Below, piece by piece: positions 46,914 to 56,213 of a DNA stretch of 64,000 nt. Under the pieces are notes generated by a model, which saw only the letters and a list, made by a program, of their open reading frames with translations, did not search any database and was not told the DNA's origin. Origin of the DNA: ATX-6F1 sp943369485 (GTDB taxonomy: Bacteria; Cyanobacteriota; Cyanobacteriia; PCC-6307; Cyanobiaceae); the NCBI GenBank assembly GCA_943369485.1, contig CALRNH020000006.1, positions 128,494 to 192,493 on the forward strand, given 5' to 3'. Both the position numbers and the translations under genes were made by a program. Positions within the stretch are counted from its first letter, which is position 1, and each line of letters starts with the position of its first letter.

Positions 46914-47900
46914 CTATAAAGCCCGACTGCGGCGACGGTCCCGCTCGGCATAGGCCTGCACCAGGCGCTGAACGAGGGGATGGCGCACCACGTCGGCGGC
47001 GCTGAGCCGGCAGATCGCCACCCCCTCCACCCCCTCGAGTACCTCGGCCGCCTCGATCAGACCGCAGGGCTGCTGGGGCGGCAGGTCGCTCTGGGTGGGA
47101 TCGCCGGTGACCACCATGCGCGAGTTCTCCCCCAGGCGGGTGAGCACCATGCGCATCTGGGCCGGTGTGGTGTTCTGGGCCTCATCGAGGATGACGAAGG
47201 CATCGGCGAGGGTGCGGCCGCGCATGTAGGCCAAAGGCGCCACCTCGATCACCCCTTTCTCCAGCAGGGCGGCCGTGCGCTCGCTCCCGAGCAGGGTGTG
47301 GAGGGCGTCATAGAGCGGCCTCAGGTAAGGATCCACCTTCTGTTGCAGATCCCCGGGCAGAAAACCAAGCCGCTCACCCGCCTCCACCGCCGGGCGGGTG
47401 AGCACCAGGCGCTCCACCTTGCGCTCCGTGAGCAGTCGCACGGCCTGCACCGTGGCCAGGAAGGTTTTGCCGGTGCCGGCGGGTCCGAGGGCCAAGGTGA
47501 GGTCGTGGCGTTCCATCGCCTCGACGTAGGCCTTCTGGTTGAGGGTACGGGGGCGCAGCAGCCGGCCGCTCTGACTGCGGGCCAGCACCTGTTGGCCCAG
47601 TTGTTGGTGCTCCTGGCCGCGGCCGGTGTCGAGGGCAGCGAGGGCGGTTTGCAGATCGACGGCGCTGACGGCCTGGCCTTCCTGCCAGAGGGGACGCAGC
47701 AACTCCACCAGGGCGGCGGCGCGCTCGAGTTGAGAAGGTCGCCCCTGGATCACCAGGGTGAGCCCGCGCAACACCAGGCTGGCGCCGGTGAGAGCGGCGA
47801 TGCGGTGCAGGGTGGCTTCGGCCTCACCCGCCAGCGCCAGGGCCGCCCCCCCGTCGCTCAGGTCAAGACGGAAGGCGGAGAGGCCGTCGGCCCCAGCCAT
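46914..47900 (-). CDS. phoH: PhoH-like ATPase
   Basis: The 328-residue protein has an N-terminal KH-like part, then an ATPase domain: LALGPAGTGKTFLATVQAVR (Walker A), RPAVEAGERLGFLPGDLQQK, PLAYMRGRTLADAFVILDEA (Walker B with AFVILDEAQN), and RMVVTGDPTQSDLPPQQPCG. PhoH proteins are linked to RNA metabolism and phosphate stress, with unclear substrates. The gene follows rpsP by 11 bases on the same strand. Confidence 0.95.
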   Translation of the reverse strand: MAGADGLSAFRLDLSDGGAALALAGEAEATLHRIAALTGASLVLRGLTLVIQGRPSQLERAAALVELLRPLWQEGQAVSAVDLQTALAALDTGRGQEHQQLGQQVLARSQSGRLLRPRTLNQKAYVEAMERHDLTLALGPAGTGKTFLATVQAVRLLTERKVERLVLTRPAVEAGERLGFLPGDLQQKVDPYLRPLYDALHTLLGSERTAALLEKGVIEVAPLAYMRGRTLADAFVILDEAQNTTPAQMRMVLTRLGENSRMVVTGDPTQSDLPPQQPCGLIEAAEVLEGVEGVAICRLSAADVVRHPLVQRLVQAYAERDRRRSRAL

Positions 47901-47911
47901 GGGGGGGCTGG

Positions 47912-48340
47912 TCAGGCTTCTGTGGCGGCTGGCTCAGCTTCGCTGGCGGCAGCAGCCGCTTCAGCGGCTTTGGCTTCGGCCGCTGCCGCTGCAGCCGTCT
48001 CAGCGGCCTTGGCTGCTGCGGCGTCCTTGGCCGCAGCCTTGGCAGCGGCGTCGCGGGCCTCGGCCTGCTTCAGCTTTCCGACGGTTTCGGCATGACGGAT
48101 GGTTTTCTCCACCAGCCCGGCCTTCTCCAGAAGGGTGCGCACGGTGTCGGTGGGTTGGGCGCCCTGCCCCAGGCGCACACGGATTGCCTCGGTGTTGAGC
48201 CGGGTCTCGTCGGTGCGGGGGTTGTAGTAGCCCAGCTCCTCAAGGGGACGTCCGTCGCGGCGGGAGGTGCTGTTGGTGGCCACCAGGCGGAAGCTCGCTT
48301 CCCGCTTCTTGCCAAACCGCTTCAGGCGGAGCTTGATCAT
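47912..48340 (-). CDS. rpsP: 30S ribosomal protein S16 with Ala-rich tail
   Basis: Residues 1-80 are a standard bS16: MIKLRLKRFGKKREASFRLV, ATNSTSRRDGRPLEELGYYN, PRTDETRLNTEAIRVRLGQG, AQPTDTVRTLLEKAGLVE. The remaining 60 residues are almost only Ala, Glu and Lys (for example AKAAETAAAAAAEAKAAEAA), about doubling the protein. The ATG at 48340 is the family start; the ORF limit at 48394 is ignored. Similar Ala-rich S16 tails occur in picocyanobacteria. The ffh gene lies upstream. Confidence 0.96.
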   Translation of the reverse strand: MIKLRLKRFGKKREASFRLVATNSTSRRDGRPLEELGYYNPRTDETRLNTEAIRVRLGQGAQPTDTVRTLLEKAGLVEKTIRHAETVGKLKQAEARDAAAKAAAKDAAAAKAAETAAAAAAEAKAAEAAAAASEAEPAATEA

Positions 48341-48424
48341 CGTGGCCTTGCCTTGCTTGCTGGAGGAGGAAACGGCGGTGAAATCACGCGCCAAACGTCA
48401 ACGATACCCTGCGGCCTGACCGCC

Positions 48425-49909
48425 TCAGAGCTGCCCGAAACCCTTGCGTTTCTTGGCCGGTTTGGGGGTGCGTGGCGCGGCGCCGCCCCGGGCGGGCGCC
48501 CCCGGCTGGCCTGGAAATCCCCCCAGCCCTGGCAGGCCGCCGCCCATTCCGGGGAACCCTCCGGGCATTCCCGGGAAGCCACCGCCCATCCCCGGCAGGC
48601 CCCCACCCAGACCGCCACGGCTCATCTGCTGCATGAAGCCGCGCATTTTCTGAAAATCGGCGAGCACCTTGTCCACGTCGGCGGGGGTGTGGCCACTGCC
48701 GGCGGCGATGCGCCGTCGCCTGGATGGCTGGGCCGCCAGCAATTCCGGCTGTTGACGTTCGGCGGCGGTCATCGAGCCGATCATCGCCTCAATCTTCTTG
48801 AGCTGGGCTTCCCCCTGCTTGAGCATGCCGTCGTCGATCTTGTTCATGCCCGGGATCATCTTCATCAGGCCCCCGAGTGAGCCCATGCGCTTGATCAGGC
48901 GCATCTGCTGAACGAAATCGGAGAAGTCGAAGGTGGCCTCCTGCAGCTTCTGCTGCATGCGCGCCACATCCGCCAGTTCCACCTCCTTGGTGGCCTTCTC
49001 CACGAGGGTGAGCACATCGCCCATGCCGAGGATGCGGCTGGCCATCCGCTCGGGGTGGAAGGGCTGCAGCGCTTCGACCTTCTCGCCGGTGCCGATGAAC
49101 TTGATCGGCGCGCCGCTCACCTTGCGGATCGAGAGGGCGGCGCCGCCGCGGCTGTCGCCATCAAGCTTGGTGAGCACCGCTCCGGTGAGCCCCACCTGCT
49201 CGTGGAAGGCGCGGGTGAGATCAGCCGCTTCCTGGCCGATCATCGAATCCACCACCAGCAGCACCTCGTCGGGGGCCACGGCGCTGCGGATGCGCACCAT
49301 CTCCTCCATCATCGCCGTATCGATCTGGAGTCGGCCGGCCGTGTCCACGATCACCGTGTCGAAGCCCTCGGCGCGGCCCTTGGCCACACCGGCGGCGGCG
49401 ATCTCCTCCGGCTTGGCCCCTGTGCCGAGGCTGAACACCTCCACGCCGATCTGGCCGCCGAGGGTCTGCAGTTGGTCGATGGCGGCAGGCCGGTAGACGT
49501 CGGCGGCCACCAGCAGGGTGCGGCGGCCCTGTTCCTTGAGGTGAAGCCCCAGCTTGGCGGTGGCGGTGGTCTTGCCGGCGCCCTGGAGGCCCGCCATCAA
49601 CACCACCGTGGGGGCGGTCTCAGCCTGGGCCAGGGGGGCATTGGCGCCGCCCATCACCTCCACCAGGGCCTCATGCACCAGCTGGATGAACTTCTGGTCG
49701 GGATTGATGCCGCGCACCACTTCGGCGCCCAGGGCCCGGGTGCGCACATCGGCGATGAACTCCTTGACCACCGCCAGGCTGACGTCGGCCTCCAGCAGGG
49801 CCCTGCGCACCTCCTTGAGGGCCCCGTCCACGTTCGATTCGGTGATCGTGGCCTGGCCCCTGAGGCCTTTGACCGCCTCCTCGAAACGTTGGGAGAGTTC
49901 GTCGAACAT
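48425..49909 (-). CDS. ffh: Signal recognition particle protein Ffh (SRP54)
   Basis: Ffh binds signal sequences and the SRP RNA and delivers ribosomes to FtsY. It has the N domain (MFDELSQRFEEAVKGLRGQA) and the G domain with VVLMAGLQGAGKTTATAKLG, VIVDTAGRLQIDTAMMEEM, TKLDGDSRGGAALSIR. The Met-rich M domain (MRLIKRMGSLGGLMKMIPGM) ends in a Gly/Met/Pro-rich tail with PGMPGGFPGMGGG-type repeats. The MSP-like SRRRRIAAGSGHT block is the RNA-binding loop. The ATG at 49909 is the family start. 494 residues. Confidence 0.97.
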   Translation of the reverse strand: MFDELSQRFEEAVKGLRGQATITESNVDGALKEVRRALLEADVSLAVVKEFIADVRTRALGAEVVRGINPDQKFIQLVHEALVEVMGGANAPLAQAETAPTVVLMAGLQGAGKTTATAKLGLHLKEQGRRTLLVAADVYRPAAIDQLQTLGGQIGVEVFSLGTGAKPEEIAAAGVAKGRAEGFDTVIVDTAGRLQIDTAMMEEMVRIRSAVAPDEVLLVVDSMIGQEAADLTRAFHEQVGLTGAVLTKLDGDSRGGAALSIRKVSGAPIKFIGTGEKVEALQPFHPERMASRILGMGDVLTLVEKATKEVELADVARMQQKLQEATFDFSDFVQQMRLIKRMGSLGGLMKMIPGMNKIDDGMLKQGEAQLKKIEAMIGSMTAAERQQPELLAAQPSRRRRIAAGSGHTPADVDKVLADFQKMRGFMQQMSRGGLGGGLPGMGGGFPGMPGGFPGMGGGLPGLGGFPGQPGAPARGGAAPRTPKPAKKRKGFGQL

Positions 49910-49931
49910 GGGCGAAGAATTTGGTGTCGGA

Positions 49932-52043
49932 TCAGGCCAAGGGGCGGAAGTAGACCAGCTTCCAGGTCTTGCCGTCACGGCCGAACACATACCTATTCGA
50001 TCGGCTGCCCTGGGGAGTTCGCACCAGCACCTTGCCCTGGCGGTTGCGCAGCTCATCGCTGTAGCTCAGTTCCACCTCTGCTTCGATCCGGTTGGCTGAG
50101 CGGCTGGTGACCGTGAAGCGACGCACGCTGGAGTCGATCGTCTGGGTGAGGCCTTCCGCTTCATCCGCGCGGCGCTGGCGCCTGAGCTGCTCCACCTGGG
50201 GAGCGCGCGCGAGTTGGTCGAGGGGCAGATCGGCGCTGCCCCCGGCAAGGAGGGAGGACTTGGCCTTCAGCCAGGCCTCCAGCAGGGCCTGCAATTCCTC
50301 AGGAGTGGGCGCGTCGCTCACCAGGGGCAGGCTGGCTGGCAAGGGAGGGACGGGCTTCGCGCTGGGGGGTGGGGCCAGGGGTGCGGGCTGGGGAGCGGGC
50401 TGGGCCAGCGGCGGCGAGATCAAGCTGGAGGGGGGTCTGGCCTCGGGCGTACCGGCGCTCAGCCGCTGGCGCAGCAGGGCCAAGCCACCGGCGGCCACGC
50501 CCAAGGCCAGCAGGGTCAAGGCGGCGGGGCGGCCCCAGGGGGGAAGCTCCGGCCAGTTCAACGAGGCCCGGCTGAAGGCCGGCCGCTTCATTGGCGGCAG
50601 GCGCAGATCGGGAGGGCGCCAGGCGCTGATCGCCTGGAGCGGTCGGCCCCACTGGGGCCACGACCACTGGGGCCACTGCCACTGGGGCCATGACGGCCAG
50701 TCCAGTTCGTCCTCGAGCTCGTCCTCCTCGGTCCCTTGCTCCGGAGCCGTGCGGGCCACGGCAGCATCTTCACCGCTGCCGAGCCCTGAGATCGCCGGCG
50801 ACCAGTCCGCCAGGATGTTGGGGGCCTCAGCGAAGCCGCCGGCGGCTGCTCCCCCCTCGCCGCTGCGGAACTGTTTGCGGTCCTCTCGCTCGACATACAG
50901 CTGCACGTCCCGATCCGCGAACCAGGCCTCCAGATCCACCTCCACTTCGATGTCGCGGTAGCCGGGCAACACCTCACGATCGAGCCAGTCGATGCAGTAG
51001 GCGCAGAGACCGGAGAGGGGTTCCTCCCCCTGCTCGGCGGCCCAGTGACGCAGCTCCTCGCTGGCCCCCTTGGCAAACAGGATCTGGGCGGTCTCCACCT
51101 GGCCCAGCAGCAGCGAGAGGCAAGCCAGATAGGGCTCCATGCCACTCTGCCCGCCGGCGGCCAGGCGCTCGCGGGCGGCGGCGATCCGTTCCGGTTTGCG
51201 TTGGCTGAAACCGGAGGCGGTGAGGGCGTAGCTGGCCAGGAAACCAGCGGTGGGAGAGGACGGCACCGCCCAGTGGCTGAACAGATCCACCTGCTCCTGC
51301 ACGGTCAGGAACTGGCGAATCTGTTTGAAAAAGGCCTGGAACTCCTCGGCGTTGAAGTCGGGGTCCCCCAGGCCGTCGAGTCCACCCCGTTGCTGCACCA
51401 GTTGCTCCAGGAGTTGGAGGCCCTCCTGGCGCTCGGCCACGGCGGCCAGATCACGGCTGAGGAGATCGAGGATCCGGTAGGGCAGCAGGGCCGTCAGGCT
51501 GCGTTCGATCGCTTGCCGGGAGGCGGGCAGCTGACCCATGCGCTGCAGCAGCTGCAGCCCCAGCTGCAGGGTCTGAGCGGCGGCCTCGTAGCGGCGTTCC
51601 TTGCGGTAATCCTCGGCGCTGGCCTGGCAGGCAAGGGCCGCCAGCAGGGTCAGGTCGGCTTCACGGCTGCTGCCCAGGGCCGGGGCCTGGGGCGGGTTAA
51701 GGCCCCGGCGGGCGGCTTCGAAGGTTTCCACCCCCTGGCCGGCCTCCAGCAGCAACAGCAGGCCCGCCACCTCCCTGGAGGGGGGCACCTCCAGCCCCGG
51801 CACCACGGAGGCCTCCGCGACCGACAGGTTGGTGAGCTCGGACTCATAGCGGGCCCGTCGCTCAGCGTCGCTGAGCAGATCGGCACTGTTGCGCAACAGC
51901 TCAGCCCTGGCCTGAAGGGTCTCCTGGGTGAAGCCCTGGTCGGGGGGGCGATCGAGCCGCAGCTTCAAGGTGTGCAGCACGGTCTGTGCGTCCGCGGCCG
52001 GGCTGACACCGAGAAGGCGGAAATGGTCGATCGGCAGTTCCAA
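49932..52043 (-). CDS. ftn2: Cell division protein Ftn2/ZipN (ARC6 homologue)
   Basis: This 703-residue protein has a DnaJ-like N-terminus (IDHFRLLGVSPAADAQTVLH, LLSDAERRARYESELT), a long helical middle (about 80-380), a single membrane helix (ALTLLALGVAAGGLALL, about 517-533), and a C-terminal IMS domain (SVRRFTVTSRSANRIEAEVE, VLVRTPQGSRSNRYVFGRDG, KTWKLVYFRP). This order is that of ARC6 in plants and Ftn2/ZipN in cyanobacteria, which anchor FtsZ to the membrane. It precedes ffh by 22 bases and is divergent from pdhA. Confidence 0.93.
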   Translation of the reverse strand: MELPIDHFRLLGVSPAADAQTVLHTLKLRLDRPPDQGFTQETLQARAELLRNSADLLSDAERRARYESELTNLSVAEASVVPGLEVPPSREVAGLLLLLEAGQGVETFEAARRGLNPPQAPALGSSREADLTLLAALACQASAEDYRKERRYEAAAQTLQLGLQLLQRMGQLPASRQAIERSLTALLPYRILDLLSRDLAAVAERQEGLQLLEQLVQQRGGLDGLGDPDFNAEEFQAFFKQIRQFLTVQEQVDLFSHWAVPSSPTAGFLASYALTASGFSQRKPERIAAARERLAAGGQSGMEPYLACLSLLLGQVETAQILFAKGASEELRHWAAEQGEEPLSGLCAYCIDWLDREVLPGYRDIEVEVDLEAWFADRDVQLYVEREDRKQFRSGEGGAAAGGFAEAPNILADWSPAISGLGSGEDAAVARTAPEQGTEEDELEDELDWPSWPQWQWPQWSWPQWGRPLQAISAWRPPDLRLPPMKRPAFSRASLNWPELPPWGRPAALTLLALGVAAGGLALLRQRLSAGTPEARPPSSLISPPLAQPAPQPAPLAPPPSAKPVPPLPASLPLVSDAPTPEELQALLEAWLKAKSSLLAGGSADLPLDQLARAPQVEQLRRQRRADEAEGLTQTIDSSVRRFTVTSRSANRIEAEVELSYSDELRNRQGKVLVRTPQGSRSNRYVFGRDGKTWKLVYFRPLA

Positions 52044-52149
52044 CCGCGGGGCACAGGTGGCACGCGACTGTAGGCAGTGTCAGTGGTTTTGACCGCCAAA
52101 TGCGGACGGACCCCGTACAGTCAGCCTCACCCGATCAGCCTCCTCCGCC

Positions 52150-53256
52150 ATGACCCAGGAGATCGTTGCCCCGGTTCAGGTCGGCGGAGCCACAGGTACG
52201 GCGGGTTCCGCTGCGGCCGCCGGCAGCCATGCGGAGCGTCTGGCGGCGCTCTATCCCGCCGGCCCCACCAGTGTCAGCCGCGGGGATGGGCTGGTGCTCT
52301 ACCGCGACATGACCCTGGGGCGACGCTTCGAGGACAAGTGCGCCGAGATGTACTACCGCGGCAAGATGTTTGGCTTCGTGCATCTCTACAACGGCCAGGA
52401 GGCCGTGAGCACGGGCGTGATCAAGGCGATGAAGGCCCAGCACGACTGGTTCTGCAGCACCTATCGCGATCACGTGCATGCCTTGAGTGCCGGTGTGCCA
52501 GCCCGGGAGGTGATGAGTGAGCTGTTCGGCAAGGCCACAGGCTGCAGCAAGGGGCGTGGCGGTTCCATGCACCTGTTCTCCAAGGAGCATCATCTGCTCG
52601 GTGGCTATGCCTTCATAGGCGAGGGCATTCCGGTGGCCCTCGGCGCCGCCTTCACCAGTCGCTACAAGCGTGACGCCCTTGGGGATGCCTCCAGCGACGC
52701 GGTGACAGCCGCTTTCTTCGGCGATGGCACCTGCAACAACGGGCAATTCTTCGAATGTCTGAACATGGCGGCCCTCTGGAAACTGCCGATCCTGTTCGTG
52801 GTCGAGAACAACAAGTGGGCGATCGGGATGGCCCACGACCGGGCCACCAGCGATCCGGAGATCTGGCGCAAGGCCGCCGCCTTCGGCATGGCCGGTGAGG
52901 AAGTGGATGGCATGGATGTGCTGGCGGTGCGGGCCGCGGCCCAGCGGGCGATCGAGCGGGCCCGCGCCGGCGAAGGCCCCACCGTGCTGGAGTGCCTCAC
53001 CTACCGCTTCCGCGGCCACTCCCTGGCCGACCCGGACGAACTGCGCAGCGAGGCCGAGAAGGCCTTCTGGGCCGAACGCGATCCGATCAAGGCCCTGGGC
53101 GCTCACCTGCAGGAGCACGATCTCGCCAGTGCCGAGGAGCTCAAGGCGATCGAGAAGGAGATCGATGCCGAAGTGGCCGATGCGGTCAGCTTTGCTTTGG
53201 CGGCCCCTGAGCCCGACCCCTCCGAGCTCACCCGCTACATCTGGGCCGAAGACTGA
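52150..53256 (+). CDS. pdhA: Pyruvate dehydrogenase E1 component, alpha subunit
   Basis: E1 alpha, with E1 beta, decarboxylates pyruvate on thiamine diphosphate. The 368 residues contain LYRDMTLGRRFEDKCAEMYY, FVHLYNGQEAVSTGVIKAMK, YRDHVHALSAGVPAREVMSE, the GKATGCSKGRGGSMHLFSKE loop, and the thiamine motif FFGDGTCNNGQFFECLNMAA (GDG...NN). LTYRFRGHSLADPDELRSEA matches the phosphorylation-loop region of E1 alpha. pdhC is at 0.7 kb; E1 beta is outside the window. Divergent from ftn2. Confidence 0.96.
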   Translation: MTQEIVAPVQVGGATGTAGSAAAAGSHAERLAALYPAGPTSVSRGDGLVLYRDMTLGRRFEDKCAEMYYRGKMFGFVHLYNGQEAVSTGVIKAMKAQHDWFCSTYRDHVHALSAGVPAREVMSELFGKATGCSKGRGGSMHLFSKEHHLLGGYAFIGEGIPVALGAAFTSRYKRDALGDASSDAVTAAFFGDGTCNNGQFFECLNMAALWKLPILFVVENNKWAIGMAHDRATSDPEIWRKAAAFGMAGEEVDGMDVLAVRAAAQRAIERARAGEGPTVLECLTYRFRGHSLADPDELRSEAEKAFWAERDPIKALGAHLQEHDLASAEELKAIEKEIDAEVADAVSFALAAPEPDPSELTRYIWAED

Positions 53257-53327
53257 GGCCGCTTCACCCGTTCGCCCGCGGCAGTTGGTCGAAGCCGCCG
53301 ATCAAAGCAGCCGATCGCAGCAAGCGA

Positions 53328-54254
53328 TCAGAGTTCGACGCTTTGGCGGCGGGTGAGGTTGCGCAGTTTGCGCAGGGCCTTGAGTTCCACCTGCCGTACC
53401 CGTTCGCGGGATACCTCCAACATCCGGCCGATCTCGGCCAGGGTGTGGCGTTCCTGGCTGTCAAGCCCGAAACGCAACTCCAGCACTTGCCTCTCCTGGT
53501 CGGTCAGGGCGGTGAGCCAGCGCCCCAGCTGCTCATGATGCATGCCCCGCTCCACCTGGTCGAGCGGTTCGTCTTGGCTGGGGTCGGCGATCAGATCCCC
53601 GAGAAAACTGCGCCCCTCCTCACCGTTGACGGGGGCATCCAGGCTGGAGGTGGTCAGTGATTGGCGCAGGAGGGAATCAAGTTCATCGATGGGGATCACC
53701 ATGGCTTCGGCGATTTCCTGGCGGCTCGGCATCGCCCCCAATTTGTGGGCCAGTTCCAGGCTCACCTTGCGGATGGCGCTGAGCCGTTCGCTGAGGTGCA
53801 CCGGCAGGCGAATCGTGCGGGATTGGCAGGCAATCGCCCGGGTCATGCTCTGGCGGATCCACCAGAAGGCATAGGTGGAGAACTTGTAGCCCCGAGTGGG
53901 ATCGAACTTTTCGACCGCCCTCTCAAGGCCCAGAGATCCCTCCTGGATGAGATCAAGAAGTTCAAGACCCTTGCCCTGGTATTTCTTCGCCACGCTGACG
54001 ACGAGACGAAGATTGGCCTTCATCATTCGATCCTTGGAGCGCCGCCCCACCTTGATCGTCTTTTTCTGTTGATCAGTGAGGCCCTCGAGGTTCCCGTCTT
54101 CGATCAGGCGCATCATCGATTGCACCTGATTGCCAAGTTCGATTTCTTCGGCCGGGGTCAACAGCGGTACACGGCCGATCGTCGCCAGATACCAGCTGAT
54201 CGGGTCACTGCCTCTCCGGCGGCTGCCGCTGGCCTGGAGGCTGGAGGTTGTCAT
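53328..54254 (-). CDS. Group 2 RNA polymerase sigma factor (sigma-70 family)
   Basis: The 308-residue sigma factor has region 1.2 (SDPISWYLATIGRVPLLTPA), region 2 (ANLRLVVSVAKKYQGKGLEL, LDLIQEGSLGLERAVEKFDP, YKFSTYAFWWIRQSMTRAIA for -10 binding), region 3 (IRLPVHLSERLSAIRKVSLE), and region 4 (LTDQERQVLELRFGLDSQER, LAEIGRMLEVSRERVRQVEL). The lack of a long N-terminal region 1.1 and the length mark it as a non-essential group 2 factor, used in stress, nitrogen or circadian control. Which Sig type it is cannot be fixed. Convergent with pdhA. Confidence 0.95.
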   Translation of the reverse strand: MTTSSLQASGSRRRGSDPISWYLATIGRVPLLTPAEEIELGNQVQSMMRLIEDGNLEGLTDQQKKTIKVGRRSKDRMMKANLRLVVSVAKKYQGKGLELLDLIQEGSLGLERAVEKFDPTRGYKFSTYAFWWIRQSMTRAIACQSRTIRLPVHLSERLSAIRKVSLELAHKLGAMPSRQEIAEAMVIPIDELDSLLRQSLTTSSLDAPVNGEEGRSFLGDLIADPSQDEPLDQVERGMHHEQLGRWLTALTDQERQVLELRFGLDSQERHTLAEIGRMLEVSRERVRQVELKALRKLRNLTRRQSVEL

Positions 54255-54397
54255 GAACCCTGGGCCCTTAGATGCAAGGAATCTCGTATGAACTTGCGGT
54301 TAGCAGCTGTTATGTCAACAACCCTTCAGCTTTATACGTGTAAAACCACACATCCTTTGCGCTGGGCACAGGTGGGCGGCGGCCCTTGATCGGCGCA

Positions 54398-56149
54398 TCA
54401 GCTCGGGAGGAGTTCCTCCTTGCGTCCGTGGCTCAATGCAGCGGCAACGGCCATCGGCGTGGCCGCACCTGCTCCCCCCTCCCGGGCGCTCTCGATCCCG
54501 GCCTGAGCGTGCTCAAGGGCACTCGCCGCCAGCAGGGAGCTCATGGTTGGCAGGGCCTCTTCGCCGCCAGCCTCATCACCGGCACCCGCTTCATTTCCAG
54601 CCGCAGGGCCACCTGAACCAATCCAATGGCTTGCGATCGCCATGGCTCCCCGGCCGGCCGCGTAGCCAGCGAGCACATCTCCCAGGCCGGCGCGGGCGCA
54701 GGCGGTCTCAGCCTCGATCAGTTGCCAGCGGTGTCCTTGGGGGCTGGCCACCACCGTGCGTGCCCCCTTGAGCAGCACCGTGGCGCCGCTGGCGGCGGCG
54801 GCGGCGGCGGCGGCCTCCAGGGGCGGCAGCTCGGCCAGCTCGGGGAACAGCCGGGCGAACTCGCCCCCGTGGGGGGTGAGCCAGGTGGGCCCCAGCCGGT
54901 CCTTGAGCCAATGGGCTGCGACCCCGTTGGTTCGCTCGGCCAGCCGGTTGAGGCCATCGGCATCCAGCACCAACAGGCCGGAAAAGGCCTGAAGGGCTTC
55001 CCAGGCCTGCTGCTCGGATGCCGGGGCTTCCCCGACGACTCCCCCGTCTGCGGTGCTGGAGCCAGCGGTGATCTCGGCATCGACGACTTCGGTCCCTGGG
55101 CTGGAGGCTGGCGTGGCACCGATCCCGGGCCCAAGCAGCACCGCATCGAGGCGCTCCAGGGCGCCGGGCTTCCCCAGGGCACTGAGCTGCAGGCTGCCGT
55201 TGCGAGGGCAGACCAGGGCGCGATCCACCACCACATGGGGCTGCACGGCCCAGAGCCCTGAGGCCACCACCTCGGGCAGGGCGGCCCGGAGGCTGCCGCA
55301 GCCGCTGGCGCTGGCCCCCAGCAGAGCCAGCTGGGCAGCGCCGCGGTAGCGATCGCTGCCGCACACCAGCAGCAGTCGTCCACGCCCGTACTTGGCCTGC
55401 TCCGGCGTTGGCTGGGGGGCCGGGGCCCGGCGCCGGTCGGCGGCCATCAGGGCCAGGGGCTGCTCGGGCGGCAGCGCATCGAGCAGCCGCTTCGGCAGTC
55501 CCAGATCGAGGCGTCGCAGTTCACCAACCCAGGCCAGGGCAGCGTCCTGCACCAATCCCTGCTTGATCAGTCCGAGGGTGTAGGTGGTGTGGGCGCAGGC
55601 GGCGACGCGGCCCAGGAGTCTTCCGCGCTCGGCGCAGAGGCCACTTGGTACGTCGATGGCCACCAGGCGGCCGGGCCGCAGGCGCTGACGCTGCTCCAGC
55701 AGCACCTCGAGCGCCCGCTCCAGTGGCCGGCTCTGAGCGATGCCGAACAGGCCATCGATCCAAAGGCTGTCTTCGGCCGGATCGGGAGCGGCCTCAAACC
55801 GGGTGATCCCCAGCCAGAGGGCATGCTCCAGGTGTTGAGCGGTGAGTGGCTTGTGGTGCTCGAACGGGCTCCAGATTCCTACCGGCAGCCCCGCCAGGTG
55901 CAGCTCCCGGGCCACCACCAGGGCGTCTCCGCCGTTATGGCCGGGGCCCACCAGCACGGTCACCCCCCGCTTCAGTCGGGAGGGAGTGGACTGCAGCGCT
56001 GCACTGATGGCCAGGGCCGCCTTTTCCATCAGCGCTTCCACCGGCAACCCATGGGCGAACAGTTCCGCCTCGATCGCCGCCATCTGGGCCGAGCTCACCA
56101 GCAGGTGGGCGGCATCCCGCCGGGGCCATGGGGGGTGGGGCGCACGCAT
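54398..56149 (-). CDS. nnr: Bifunctional NAD(P)HX epimerase / dehydratase
   Basis: The enzyme repairs hydrated NADH and NADPH. The N-terminal YjeF epimerase domain has MAAIEAELFAHGLPVEALME, VTVLVGPGHNGGDALVVARE and LWIDGLFGIAQSRPLERALE. The C-terminal ADP-dependent dehydratase (ribokinase fold) has KYGRGRLLLVCGSDRYRGAA, AVLLGPGIGA, LVLDADGLNRLAERTNGVAA, WLTPHGGEFARLFPELAELP, and ACARAGLGDVLAGYAAGRGA (GxGD). The ATG at 56149 gives 583 residues; the ORF limit is far upstream. Pro/Gly/Glu-rich inserts between and after domains are unusual. Divergent from mnmA. Confidence 0.93.
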   Translation of the reverse strand: MRAPHPPWPRRDAAHLLVSSAQMAAIEAELFAHGLPVEALMEKAALAISAALQSTPSRLKRGVTVLVGPGHNGGDALVVARELHLAGLPVGIWSPFEHHKPLTAQHLEHALWLGITRFEAAPDPAEDSLWIDGLFGIAQSRPLERALEVLLEQRQRLRPGRLVAIDVPSGLCAERGRLLGRVAACAHTTYTLGLIKQGLVQDAALAWVGELRRLDLGLPKRLLDALPPEQPLALMAADRRRAPAPQPTPEQAKYGRGRLLLVCGSDRYRGAAQLALLGASASGCGSLRAALPEVVASGLWAVQPHVVVDRALVCPRNGSLQLSALGKPGALERLDAVLLGPGIGATPASSPGTEVVDAEITAGSSTADGGVVGEAPASEQQAWEALQAFSGLLVLDADGLNRLAERTNGVAAHWLKDRLGPTWLTPHGGEFARLFPELAELPPLEAAAAAAAASGATVLLKGARTVVASPQGHRWQLIEAETACARAGLGDVLAGYAAGRGAMAIASHWIGSGGPAAGNEAGAGDEAGGEEALPTMSSLLAASALEHAQAGIESAREGGAGAATPMAVAAALSHGRKEELLPS

Positions 56150-56213
56150 GTAGGGAGAGCTCAAGACAGGGGACAGGTCCCGGTTCCATGATGGAAGTTC
56201 CCAGCGCTTTGAT

